DNA of 64,000 nt from Pedobacter ghigonis (GCF_903166585.1 NZ_CAESCM010000009.1:186001-250000), one strand, 5' to 3'; numbered from the stretch's first letter, positions 54,936-63,196 are shown. Made by a program: numbers and translations. The notes: generated by a model not told the origin, from the letters alone.

Positions 54936-55283
54936 ATGGATTTAGTAAAATTTGTTGAAGAGCAGGCCATCGCGAAAAAAGATTTTCCTGCGTTCAAGTC
55001 TGGCGATACAGTGAGCGTACACTATAAAATTCGCGAAGGTAATAAAGAACGTGTTCAAATTTACCAAGGTGTTGTAATACAACGTAACAGTGCAGGTGCT
55101 AACGAAACCTTCACCGTGCGTAAAATGAGCAACGGCGTTGGCGTTGAGCGTATTTTCCCTTTTAATTCTCCGAACATCGAGAAAGTAGAAGTGAATAGCT
55201 ATGGTAAAGTGCGTAGAGCTAAATTGTTCTATTTGCGTGCTTTAACTGGTAAAGCTGCTCGTATCAAATCTTTGAGAAAATAA
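54936..55283 (+). CDS. rplS: 50S ribosomal protein L19
   Basis: 115 residues, the full L19 length: [63 protein letters not shown] and the basic tail. L19 sits at the 30S-50S interface. In the usual order it follows trmD directly; here 4.4 kb of accessory genes intervene. A terminator follows. Confidence 0.97.
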   Translation: MDLVKFVEEQAIAKKDFPAFKSGDTVSVHYKIREGNKERVQIYQGVVIQRNSAGANETFTVRKMSNGVGVERIFPFNSPNIEKVEVNSYGKVRRAKLFYLRALTGKAARIKSLRK

Positions 55284-55305
55284 TATTCTTTATTATAAGA
55301 TACAG

Positions 55306-55337
55306 CCTTCACGATTAATTTCGTGGAGGTTTTTTTG
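55306..55337 (+). terminator. Terminator after rplS
   Basis: CCTTCACGA (55306-55314) and TCGTGGAGG (55321-55329) pair with one G-T wobble around a 6-nt loop, followed by a run of seven or more T. Confidence 0.82.
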
Positions 55338-55341
55338 TTTA

Positions 55342-55349
55342 TACCTTTG
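55342..55349 (+). promoter_or_regulatory. -7 element four bases before the mechanosensitive channel gene
   Basis: TACCTTTG ends 4 nt before the ATG at 55354. A TTTC 19 nt upstream is a possible -33. It predicts a leaderless transcript. Confidence 0.5.
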
Positions 55350-55353
55350 TTAA

Positions 55354-56529
55354 ATGTTAGATTCAGCTTTTTTCGACCAGGTTTTTTGGGGCAATACCGT
55401 TAAGGCCTACTTCCTTTTTGGTGGCATACTTTTTTTAGGTTTAATATTTAAAAGAATCGTTTCGAGACTGTTAAGCCGCTTGCTGTTTAAGCTTTTCCGC
55501 AGCTTTTCAAGCCAATCGCACAACGATGCTTTTGTGGCGCTGCTCATCAGGCCTATTGAGGTTTTTATCCTTTTAACTACGCTTTACCTTTCTATCAATC
55601 AGTTAAAACACCCTTTAGAGGTAACAGTATTCCATTACAGTAAACTTATTGGGAAGGTTAAAGAACAGATTCCGGTAACCATCGGCGATTGTATCGACCG
55701 GATATTCCTTTTTATGATTATCCTTGCCATTTTCTGGATCATTTTAAGGATAATCGATTTTATTAGTCACGTATTGCTTTACAAAGCATCGTTAACCGAA
55801 GATAAAGCCGACGACCAGCTGGTGCCTTTCCTGAAAGAACTTTTTAAAACCATTGTTATTTTTATCGGCTTTTTTACCCTGCTAGGTTTTGTTTTCGAAG
55901 TAAATGTGCTTACCCTGATTACCGGTTTAGGTATTGGAGGTATTGCCATTGCCCTGGCTGCAAAAGAAAGTTTAGAGAACCTCATTGGGTCGTTTACCAT
56001 CTTTTTGGATAAACCTTTTACGGTTGGCGACCTTGTAAAGGTTGACGGTGTAGAAGGGACCGTAGAAAAGGTTGGTTTTAGAAGTACGAGGATCAGAACT
56101 TCAGAAAAAACGATGGCAACCATTCCCAATCGTGGGATGATTGATGGTGTGCTGGAAAATTTATCGTTGCGGAATTCGCGTAAGGTATCTTTTATTATCG
56201 GGCTTACTTACGAAACCAATTCAGCATCATTACGGAAAATCATTACCGAAATAGAAAGTTACATTAACAACCATAAGGGCACCAGTGACGATGGAAATGC
56301 CTCTTTTAAAAGCTTTGGCGACTCGGGCTTAAACGTGGAGGTAAATTACTTTGTAACGGAGCTTAATTACACCCAATTCCTTCAAATCAGGCAGGAAATC
56401 AACCTCGAGATAATGGATATTGTAATCCGCAATAAATCTGATTTCGCCTACCCTACCCAGCGTTTAATTAGTGATAGAATAGTTTCACAGGGCGATAATG
56501 CAGAGGTTGGTAACGACGCGACAGATTAA
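55354..56529 (+). CDS. MscS-family mechanosensitive ion channel
   Basis: 391 residues. Four or five membrane segments are seen (about 15-35, 60-80, 110-140, 160-185), then the pore helix and beta domain: LITGLGIGGIAIALAAKESLENLIGS (about 190-215), LDKPFTVGDLVKVDGVEGTVEKVG and STRIRTSEKTMATIPNRGMIDG, the MscS core. The C-terminal alpha/beta cage follows. It should open under membrane tension to release solutes. The substrate-independent role is well established for the family. Confidence 0.93.
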   Translation: MLDSAFFDQVFWGNTVKAYFLFGGILFLGLIFKRIVSRLLSRLLFKLFRSFSSQSHNDAFVALLIRPIEVFILLTTLYLSINQLKHPLEVTVFHYSKLIGKVKEQIPVTIGDCIDRIFLFMIILAIFWIILRIIDFISHVLLYKASLTEDKADDQLVPFLKELFKTIVIFIGFFTLLGFVFEVNVLTLITGLGIGGIAIALAAKESLENLIGSFTIFLDKPFTVGDLVKVDGVEGTVEKVGFRSTRIRTSEKTMATIPNRGMIDGVLENLSLRNSRKVSFIIGLTYETNSASLRKIITEIESYINNHKGTSDDGNASFKSFGDSGLNVEVNYFVTELNYTQFLQIRQEINLEIMDIVIRNKSDFAYPTQRLISDRIVSQGDNAEVGNDATD

Positions 56530-56548
56530 GGTGGATTAAAAACTCTCA

Positions 56549-56571
56549 GGTCGCGATTACAAATCACGACC
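56549..56571. repeat. Hairpin with ACA loop
   Basis: GGTCGCGATT-ACA-AATCACGACC pairs over ten positions with one mismatch. It has the same arm-ACA-arm layout as 19255-19279. It lies between the convergent mscS and psd genes. Confidence 0.45.
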
Positions 56572-56681
56572 AATACAAAACCTTAACTATGGTTCGTGTA
56601 TGAGCGAGTTATAAAATTTACGAAACTTTTTTAGTCAGCGGCCCACACACTCATGGAATGCTGTGCGCTAAATACAAAAAC

Positions 56682-56717
56682 AAAAAGCCGGTTCAGGATT
56701 TTCTGAACCGGCTTTTT
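56682..56717. terminator. Bidirectional terminator between mscS and psd
   Basis: AAAAAGCCGGTTCAG (56682-56696) and CTGAACCGGCTTTTT (56703-56717) form a perfect 15-bp stem, with A and T runs on both sides, so it can end both convergent messages. Confidence 0.92.
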
Positions 56718-56738
56718 AATGCTTTATAAGTTTATGGC

Positions 56739-57398
56739 TTAGCTTAAGGTAGCTAGCGTTGTTATTCCTCCTTTAACCACCTGGTTAAGTTCTACATTAA
56801 CTTTAGTGCCTACCGGAAGAAATATATCAACACGCGAGCCAAATTTGATAAAACCAAACTGTTCTGTTTGTACCACCTGATCGCCTTCTTTTACGTACCA
56901 TACAATTCGGCGAGCCAATGCGCCAGCAATTTGACGGAACAATACCGGAGTACCGTTTTTATGCTCTACAACCGTAGTTGTACGCTCGTTCTCTGTAGAA
57001 GATTTTGGGTTCCAGGCGGCAAGGTATTTGCCCGGGTGGTATTTAAAGAACTTTACCACACCCGAAATAGGGTTACGGTTAATGTGCACATTAATTGGCG
57101 ACATAAAAATCGAAACCTGTAAACGTTTATCTTTAAAATATTCGCCTTCTTCTGTTTCTTCAATTACCACAACTTTACCATCTGCAGGGCAGATAACCAG
57201 GTTTTCGCCCGAAGAGAAGCTGCGGCTTGGGTTGCGGAAAAACTGCAGTACAATGATAAATAAGGCCGCCGAAAAAATATAAATAAACCAGCGCAACCAG
57301 GTTATATCATGGTATTTATAATCAACAATTGCATTGATTACGAAAATAAACAATATGCTTAAGGCAATGGTAGTGTAGCCTTCTTTATGTATGGTCAT
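56739..57398 (-). CDS. psd: Phosphatidylserine decarboxylase family protein
   Basis: 219 residues, the short (type II) form. It decarboxylates phosphatidylserine to phosphatidylethanolamine on the inner membrane. Two N-terminal membrane segments (about 8-47) precede the core with FMSPINVHINRNPISGVVKFFKYHPGKYL cut here, and the self-cleavage site FIKFGSRVDIFLP (Gly-Ser) that yields the pyruvoyl group. It is followed by a shared terminator and preceded by hpt on the same strand. Confidence 0.93.
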   Translation of the reverse strand: MTIHKEGYTTIALSILFIFVINAIVDYKYHDITWLRWFIYIFSAALFIIVLQFFRNPSRSFSSGENLVICPADGKVVVIEETEEGEYFKDKRLQVSIFMSPINVHINRNPISGVVKFFKYHPGKYLAAWNPKSSTENERTTTVVEHKNGTPVLFRQIAGALARRIVWYVKEGDQVVQTEQFGFIKFGSRVDIFLPVGTKVNVELNQVVKGGITTLATLS

Positions 57399-57453
57399 TG
57401 TAGTGATAATTATTGCGCAAAGGTGCGAAAAATAAATTAATACAATCTAAAAA

Positions 57454-57996
57454 TTATACCTCGGTTGCCCGGTAAATATCGTTCAGGTTTCTGCCAAGAC
57501 CATTATAGTCTAGCCCATAGCCCACCACAAACTCATTGGGGATCTCAAAGCCCACATATTCAAGCGCTTCTATTTCGTGTTGCAAGGCACTTGGTTTAAG
57601 TAAAAGCGTACTTACTTTTACCGATGCAGGGTTCTTTTCCTTAATGGTTTTTAAAATATGGGTTAAGGTTAGGCCGGTATCAACAATATCTTCAACAATA
57701 ATCACATCGCGGCCAGCTATATCTTCCGGTAAGCCAATCAATTCTTTTACTTTCCCCGAGCTTGATGTGCCTTCATAAGAGGCTACACGCATAAAAGCAA
57801 CTTCGCAGGGCACATTAATTTCTTTAATCAGATCGGCCATAAATAAAAAACTACCGTTCAATACCCCAATAAATAAGGGGCATTTTCCTTCGTAATCTAC
57901 ATTCATCTGGATGCCCAGCAAGCGGATCCTTTTGTTTATGGTGTCGTTCTCTAAAAAAATCTCGAATTCTTTATCCTCTACTTTTATTTTGTGCAT
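57454..57996 (-). CDS. hpt: Hypoxanthine phosphoribosyltransferase
   Basis: 180 residues. It salvages hypoxanthine and guanine to IMP and GMP with PRPP. The PRPP loop VIIVEDIVDTGLTLTHI and the upstream LFIGVLNGSFLFMADLI and RVASYEGTSSSGKVKE are characteristic; YVGFEIPNEFVVGYGLDYNGLGRNL holds the base-binding end. It lies between the GT51 gene and psd on the minus strand. Confidence 0.95.
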   Translation of the reverse strand: MHKIKVEDKEFEIFLENDTINKRIRLLGIQMNVDYEGKCPLFIGVLNGSFLFMADLIKEINVPCEVAFMRVASYEGTSSSGKVKELIGLPEDIAGRDVIIVEDIVDTGLTLTHILKTIKEKNPASVKVSTLLLKPSALQHEIEALEYVGFEIPNEFVVGYGLDYNGLGRNLNDIYRATEV

Positions 57997-58034
57997 GCTG
58001 CTATTTAATGGTTTAAATGTTAGAAGTTGAAAGG

Positions 58035-60194
58035 TTACTGCTGAGTCTTTTCCAGTTCCTTTTGCCTTCTTCGTTCTTCCCGACGTTCCTGTCTTAGTTG
58101 TTTTTTTGATTTGGCTGTATCAGGTCCGGCAGCTGGCTTAACGGTGCTTGTATCTTTTTTAGATCCGCCACCAAAAATACGGTCGAACAAGCTTTTGTTT
58201 TTATCCTGCATAATTACCGGCGGCAATCCATCTTCGTCATCATCAAAAGCTGTAGTGTCGATTACGGCGGTATCTGGTGCCAGATATTGACGCAAGCCCT
58301 CTCTTAGGCGCACATTGTAGAAACCATAACCAGATGTATCGCTCGCAGTCAGGCCTCTTCTGGCCATAATGTTACCCATAAACCTGAAGTAGTTGAACAT
58401 ATAAGGTTTCAGGCTTCCATCGGCCATAAATTTATACATCGAGGCCTTTGGTTTAGGTACAATACTGGCTAAAAATAAGCCGTCGCCAATGGTTAAATCG
58501 GCCGGCTGTTTGCCGAAATAATACCTCGAAGCCTCGCCTATCCCGTAAATATTCTGGCCAAGCTCCATAATGTTGAAGTAAACCTCGAGCATGCGTTGCT
58601 TGCTTACCAAATGGTTGTGCTCAATCAGCCAAACAATTAAAATTTCTTCGGCTTTACGGGCCAATGTTTTTTGACGGCTTAAATACACATTTTTAACCAG
58701 CTGCATGCTGATGGTACTGCCTCCGCGTTTAAATTTCTTTTCCTTAAAATTTACGGCGATCGATTTACGGATAGATTCTTCAACAAAGCCGTTGTGTGTA
58801 AAAAACGAAGGATCTTCGGCGGTTAATACCGCATTGATGAAGTTTTTCGATATGGCCGAAAGCGGGGTAAAATTGGGGTTTGCCGGACCAATGGTAATGT
58901 CGCGCATCGGTTTTCCGTATTCGTAAGGCGTATAAACGAACGGACTGTTAATTTTTTGCAGGTTGGTTTTGCCCCATTGCACAATCTTAAAATCAACCGG
59001 CGTAAGTGTAGAACTGAAACGAACGCTATCCGGAATTTTGGTGTCGAGATAAAAATTGAGGTTGTATTTCACCTTTCCCTGAACCCTTAAACCTTCTAAT
59101 GATTCGAACAAACCTTGTGGAAAAGCATCCAAAACAGCTTGTGCATCCTGCTCTTCAGCATTTAATTTAAGTTCGTAAATTTTGTTTTTACCAAGTGTAT
59201 ATTTAACGTAAGGGTGAATCTGCGCATTTTTTAAATAAGCGGTTGAAGTACTATCCAAGGCAATATAATTCGGCCCCACTAAAATGTCGGCATCCAGTTT
59301 AGCACTTTGTACCACAATATCGTTAGAGGCAATCCGTGGCTGATTAACAAGCATGTTTTTAACTGACCATGAGCCCGAAATTTTATAATCATCGCCACTG
59401 TATTTGGCATTTTTAAGCTCGGTTTGTAAGGTGTCGAAGCTTAATTTGGCATGTAATTTATTGTTCAGGTAGGGCAGTTCCAGTTTTTTTCCATCGGCAT
59501 AGGCCATGAAGCTTAATTCCTTACTTCCCGGATTTACATAACCGTTAACATGCCATATCGATTCGCCATTGTTTACATTGATGCTCGATTTCAGTTCTCC
59601 CCCATCAATAACGGCTTCAGTATCAAAAATTAATTTTGCGGTATCATGGTCGTTTAATTTAAAAACCATGTTTTTCATATCCATATCATCAGGTATTTTG
59701 TATAAAACCTGGTTTAAAATGTTGCTGGCTATTTCTGATAAGTTGACCTTGTTTTTAGTGGCAGTGCTGTCTTTTTTCTTTCTTTTTAAAATGAAATCGA
59801 TGTTGGTGGTCGAATCTTTGAGTACAACGCTTACAAAGCCCTGGTTTAATTTTACTTCCGAAAGCTTAACGTGACCGAATATAAGCGGGAAAAGTTTTAC
59901 AGATACGCTGAGTTCGCCAATGTTAGAGAGGGTATCTCTTTCTTTTGGAACAACAGAAATGGCCGTCATTTTTACGGTACTCAGGCCCGTAAAGCCAGCA
60001 GAACCGATTTTAACCTCCAAACCATAATCCTTATCGGCTTTGGCAATGGCTTTAGCCACCATTTTTTTAAGCAGCGCTTCTCTTTTGCTATAGGCTACTG
60101 CGCCCAACGCAATGCAAACAACCATAAACACACCTAAAACCCAGGCTCCGATTTTTAAATATTTTTTAGGGATCTTAATTTTTGGTATGCGCAT
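58035..60194 (-). CDS. GT51 peptidoglycan transglycosylase with long N-terminal region
   Basis: 719 residues. An N-terminal membrane segment (about 12-32) is followed by about 400 mostly beta-strand residues, AsmA-like in texture but not firmly identified. The GT51 lytic-free glycan polymerase domain is at about 445-630: AEDPSFFTHNGFVEESI (catalytic Glu about 460), RGGSTISMQLVKNVYLSRQ, the ILIVWLIEHN block and YFGKQPADLT. There is no penicillin-binding transpeptidase domain. The C-terminus is a Lys/Arg/Asp tail. It polymerises lipid II into glycan strands; MtgA-like proteins are usually only about 240 residues, so the N-terminal part is unusual. Confidence 0.88.
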   Translation of the reverse strand: MRIPKIKIPKKYLKIGAWVLGVFMVVCIALGAVAYSKREALLKKMVAKAIAKADKDYGLEVKIGSAGFTGLSTVKMTAISVVPKERDTLSNIGELSVSVKLFPLIFGHVKLSEVKLNQGFVSVVLKDSTTNIDFILKRKKKDSTATKNKVNLSEIASNILNQVLYKIPDDMDMKNMVFKLNDHDTAKLIFDTEAVIDGGELKSSINVNNGESIWHVNGYVNPGSKELSFMAYADGKKLELPYLNNKLHAKLSFDTLQTELKNAKYSGDDYKISGSWSVKNMLVNQPRIASNDIVVQSAKLDADILVGPNYIALDSTSTAYLKNAQIHPYVKYTLGKNKIYELKLNAEEQDAQAVLDAFPQGLFESLEGLRVQGKVKYNLNFYLDTKIPDSVRFSSTLTPVDFKIVQWGKTNLQKINSPFVYTPYEYGKPMRDITIGPANPNFTPLSAISKNFINAVLTAEDPSFFTHNGFVEESIRKSIAVNFKEKKFKRGGSTISMQLVKNVYLSRQKTLARKAEEILIVWLIEHNHLVSKQRMLEVYFNIMELGQNIYGIGEASRYYFGKQPADLTIGDGLFLASIVPKPKASMYKFMADGSLKPYMFNYFRFMGNIMARRGLTASDTSGYGFYNVRLREGLRQYLAPDTAVIDTTAFDDDEDGLPPVIMQDKNKSLFDRIFGGGSKKDTSTVKPAAGPDTAKSKKQLRQERREERRRQKELEKTQQ

Positions 60195-60301
60195 ATAGTC
60201 GTTAAAATGGTTAATTGCTTAAACGTAACAATTAAATGTTTATTTCGTGTTAAAATTACAGTTTAAAAGGCTAAATAAAAGTATTTATGGCTATGTTTTG
60301 T

Positions 60302-60309
60302 TAATTTTG
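60302..60309 (+). promoter_or_regulatory. -7 element of the mrp-nfu genes
   Basis: TAATTTTG is a full TAnnTTTG match 16 nt before the mrp ATG. Confidence 0.5.
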
Positions 60310-60325
60310 AATTTAAATTTATACA

Positions 60326-61402
60326 ATGCAGATTAGCCCGCAACAAGTTTTAGATGCGCTTAAAAATGTAGAAGATCCCGATCTTAAAAAAGATCTGGTA
60401 ACCTTAAACATGATTAAGGATTTACAGATTACCGATAACCAGGTTAGTTTTACCTTAGAGCTTACCACACCGGCATGCCCGATGAAGGATATGCTAAAAA
60501 ATGCCTGTACCAATGCTGTTAAGCATTTTGTATCGCCAACGGCAGAAGTTACCATTAATATAACTTCGAGGGTTACCCAGCCAACCAATTCATCCTCGTT
60601 AGATAACATCAAGAATATCATTTTGGTTTCATCGGGCAAAGGCGGCGTCGGGAAATCGACTGTATCAAGCAATCTGGCCGTTGTTTTGGCTAAGGATGGT
60701 GCTAAAGTGGGTTTAATCGATGCCGATATTTACGGCCCATCGATACCAACTATGTTCGATCTGGTTGATGCCAAACCTGGTGCCGAAGAAACTGCCGACG
60801 GGAAGACTAAAATTTTACCTATCGAAAAGTATGGCATTAAATTGTTATCGCTTGGTTTTTTTGCCGATCCCGGTCAGCCGGTGCCATGGCGTGGGCCAAT
60901 GGCTTCGAATGCGGTAAAACAATTGTTTAACGATACCAATTGGGGCGAGCTCGATTATTTAATTGTCGATCTTCCTCCGGGCACAGGCGATATTCACATC
61001 ACCATTACGCAAAGTTTTCCGATTTCGGGTGCAGTAGTGGTAACAACACCGCAACAGGTAGCGCTGGCCGATACACACAAAGGTTTGGCCATGTTCAGAA
61101 TGCCGGGGATTAATATTCCGATTTTGGGAGTTATAGAAAACATGTCGTATTTTACGCCTGAAGAACTGCCGGAAAACAAATATTATATCTTCGGAAAAGG
61201 CGGCGGAACGAAGCTGGCCGAGCGTTTCGACGTGCCGTTTTTGGGCGAAATCCCAATTGTACAGGGAATATCGGAGGCTGGCGATAACGGTAAACCGGTA
61301 GCTTTAAACCAAAATCCTTTGCTGGATGGAATATTTGGCGATATTGCAAGTAAAATTGCGCAGCAAATCTCCATCAACAATGCACAAATGGTGAATTGCT
61401 AA
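60326..61402 (+). CDS. mrp: Mrp/ApbC-type Fe-S carrier ATPase
   Basis: 358 residues. The N-terminal MIP18/DUF59 domain (about 1-80) has TTPACPMKDMLKN. The P-loop domain has the deviant Walker A VSSGKGGVGKST (about 101-112), GLIDADIYGPSIPTMF and DYLIVDLPPGTGDIHITI. It should carry or insert Fe-S clusters. The usual ApbC C-terminal CxxC, expected after ENMS, is absent: the stretch reads ENMSYFTPEELPENKYYIFG. I recall this from related Bacteroidota. It is followed by nfu 34 bp downstream. Confidence 0.93.
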   Translation: MQISPQQVLDALKNVEDPDLKKDLVTLNMIKDLQITDNQVSFTLELTTPACPMKDMLKNACTNAVKHFVSPTAEVTINITSRVTQPTNSSSLDNIKNIILVSSGKGGVGKSTVSSNLAVVLAKDGAKVGLIDADIYGPSIPTMFDLVDAKPGAEETADGKTKILPIEKYGIKLLSLGFFADPGQPVPWRGPMASNAVKQLFNDTNWGELDYLIVDLPPGTGDIHITITQSFPISGAVVVTTPQQVALADTHKGLAMFRMPGINIPILGVIENMSYFTPEELPENKYYIFGKGGGTKLAERFDVPFLGEIPIVQGISEAGDNGKPVALNQNPLLDGIFGDIASKIAQQISINNAQMVNC

Positions 61403-61436
61403 AAAATTACTATTTTTATAAATTAAAAGATACACA

Positions 61437-61682
61437 ATGAATTTAACGGAGCAAGTAGAACAGGCATTGGAAACTATCAGACCTTATTTAAAGGCCGACG
61501 GAGGTGATGTTTCTGTTGAAGAAATTACAGCTGAAGGAACAGTAAAGCTTAAGCTTTTAGGCAACTGTGGTTCGTGCCCAATGAGTTTCATGACCATGAA
61601 ATCGGGTATTGAACAAGCTATTATGAAGGCTGTACCAGAAATTACTTCGGTAGTTGCGGTAAACATGGCCGAGCAAGAATAG
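61437..61682 (+). CDS. NifU C-terminal (NFU) domain Fe-S protein
   Basis: 81 residues, a lone NFU domain. RPYLKADGGDVSVEEI and the cluster-binding pair LLGNCGSCPMSFMTMKSGIEQA (CxxC) are conserved. It probably forms a homodimer around a [4Fe-4S] cluster and transfers it to targets. It is co-directional with mrp, fitting an Fe-S assembly pair. Confidence 0.94.
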   Translation: MNLTEQVEQALETIRPYLKADGGDVSVEEITAEGTVKLKLLGNCGSCPMSFMTMKSGIEQAIMKAVPEITSVVAVNMAEQE

Positions 61683-61721
61683 CTTTAACACTATTTAACA
61701 AGGAAGTTTTATTAATAAAAT

Positions 61722-61729
61722 TACTTTTG
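61722..61729 (+). promoter_or_regulatory. -7 element five bases before the CarboxypepD_reg-like gene
   Basis: TACTTTTG is a full TAnnTTTG match ending 5 nt before the ATG. Confidence 0.48.
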
Positions 61730-61734
61730 TCTTA

Positions 61735-62370
61735 ATGAGATATTGTGTTGCCCTAATCTGCCTAATTTTTTCTGTTACCGCTTTTGCACAACAAAAGCCG
61801 GCACAGGATAAACTCATCCAGTTTTCGGGGATTATTACCGATATCGATAGTTCCAATGTAATCCCTTATGTTACGATAACCAACCTTTCGGCAAGAAGCA
61901 AAAGGGTTGCTGCCGATTATAGGGGCTACTTTACTTTTATTGTTAACCCGGGCGATACCATTTTATTTACCGCCATTGGTTATAAGAAATTTTCGACTGT
62001 AATACCTGAAGGTACACCCGATAGTAAATACACCATTATGGTTAAGTTGAAATCGAACGTGGTGGATTTGCCGTCGGTAAGGGTATTTCCGTGGGCAACC
62101 ACCGAAGAATTTACCCGCGAGTTTCTGTCGATGAAACTCGCCGATGATGATATGGCTATTGCCAAAAAGAACCTTTCGCGCTCGTCAATTAATGGATTAA
62201 TCCAAACCCTGCCCCGCGATGGACAGGAAATTGGCAGCCAGAATTACCGCTATAATTTCGACAGGATGATTAACAAAAATATGGTTCAAACCAATCCATT
62301 GTTAAATCCTTTTGCCTGGGGTAAGCTGATGCAGCAAATTTTTGACGGGGATAAGAGCAGGACGAATTAG
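61735..62370 (+). CDS. CarboxypepD_reg-like domain protein, secreted
   Basis: 211 residues. The signal peptide is about 1-18 (ICLIFSVTAFAQ). A CarboxypepD_reg-like beta-sandwich covers about 28-110: FSGIITDIDSSNVIPYVTITNLSARSKR cut short here, DYRGYFTFIVNPGDTILFTAIGY. The rest is helical (EEFTREFLSMKLADDDMAIAKKNL). The function is unknown. It is followed by R1 repeat 62390-62540. Confidence 0.83.
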   Translation: MRYCVALICLIFSVTAFAQQKPAQDKLIQFSGIITDIDSSNVIPYVTITNLSARSKRVAADYRGYFTFIVNPGDTILFTAIGYKKFSTVIPEGTPDSKYTIMVKLKSNVVDLPSVRVFPWATTEEFTREFLSMKLADDDMAIAKKNLSRSSINGLIQTLPRDGQEIGSQNYRYNFDRMINKNMVQTNPLLNPFAWGKLMQQIFDGDKSRTN

Positions 62371-62375
62371 TTTGG

Positions 62376-62548
62376 GATCACTTGAGATTCGTCATCTCGA
62401 CTAAAGCGCAGCGAAACGGAGAGATCTCTAATCCGATTTCACTTCGTTGAGCACTAAGCGGTTCTTGACTACCTTGTCCTCTGCTCGCATTGATCGATGC
62501 AATAGATTTCTCGACTTCGTTACTCTCCGCTCGAAATGACGATCACTT
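62376..62548. repeat. Intergenic repeat, family R1, copy 4, with flanking direct repeats
   Basis: CGTCATCTCGA (62390-62400) and TCGAAATGACG (62531-62541) bound a 152-bp element with several inner palindromic pieces (for example TTGATCGATGCAA-like, and AGATCTCT). The 8-bp GATCACTT occurs on each side, at 62376-62383 and 62541-62548, and could be a target-site duplication, though seven extra bases lie on the left. Confidence 0.65.
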
Positions 62549-62612
62549 AGTGAGTATGGCAACAAAAAAGGGAAAACGTTTCCATTTTCCCTCTTACATC
62601 TTCCATCAAAAC

Positions 62613-63173
62613 CTATCTTTTCTTGCTCTTGTTCGGAAACTTCATTTTGTAATCGGTCTTTATATTTCCTTTCGAAATGGCATCCAGTTTACTTTTAAGC
62701 ATTGTTTTACGCAAAACACTCACCTTGTCGGTAAATAATTTTCCTTCTATATGATCGTATTCGTGTTGTATTACACGGGCGGCTAATCCATCAACATCTT
62801 CTGTATGCTCTACCCAGTTTTCGTCGAAAAAGCTAACCTTAATGTTCGGCTTGCGCAAAATGTTCTCCCTGATGTCGGGAATACTCAAACAGCCTTCGTT
62901 AAAGCTCCAGGGCTCGCCGGTTTCTTCTAAAATCTCAGGGTTTATAAATACCCTTTTGTAGCCTTTTGTGCCATCTTCATCATCACCGGTATCAACAATG
63001 AACAAACGGATAGGTAAACCAATTTGCGGCGCTGCCAGGCCTACACCATTTGCATAATACATGGTGTCGAACATGTCGCTGATCAATTGTTTTAATTCGG
63101 GGTAATCTTTATCTATTTCGGCACCTATCTTTTTCAAAACAGGGTCGCCGTATGCTACTATTGGTAATTTCAT
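62613..63173 (-). CDS. def: Peptide deformylase Def
   Basis: 186 residues. It removes the formyl group from nascent N-terminal methionine. The three PDF motifs are intact: GVGLAAPQIG, EGCLSIP and IQHEYDHIEG (metal ligands C, H, H). Single gene, convergent with the CarboxypepD_reg-like gene. Confidence 0.96.
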   Translation of the reverse strand: MKLPIVAYGDPVLKKIGAEIDKDYPELKQLISDMFDTMYYANGVGLAAPQIGLPIRLFIVDTGDDEDGTKGYKRVFINPEILEETGEPWSFNEGCLSIPDIRENILRKPNIKVSFFDENWVEHTEDVDGLAARVIQHEYDHIEGKLFTDKVSVLRKTMLKSKLDAISKGNIKTDYKMKFPNKSKKR

Positions 63174-63196
63174 TGTATTCTATTTTAAGTCGGGGC

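Noticed and set aside
56572..56681. Possible tRNA or small RNA between mscS and psd
   Set aside because: No cloverleaf or conserved TTC loop could be drawn.
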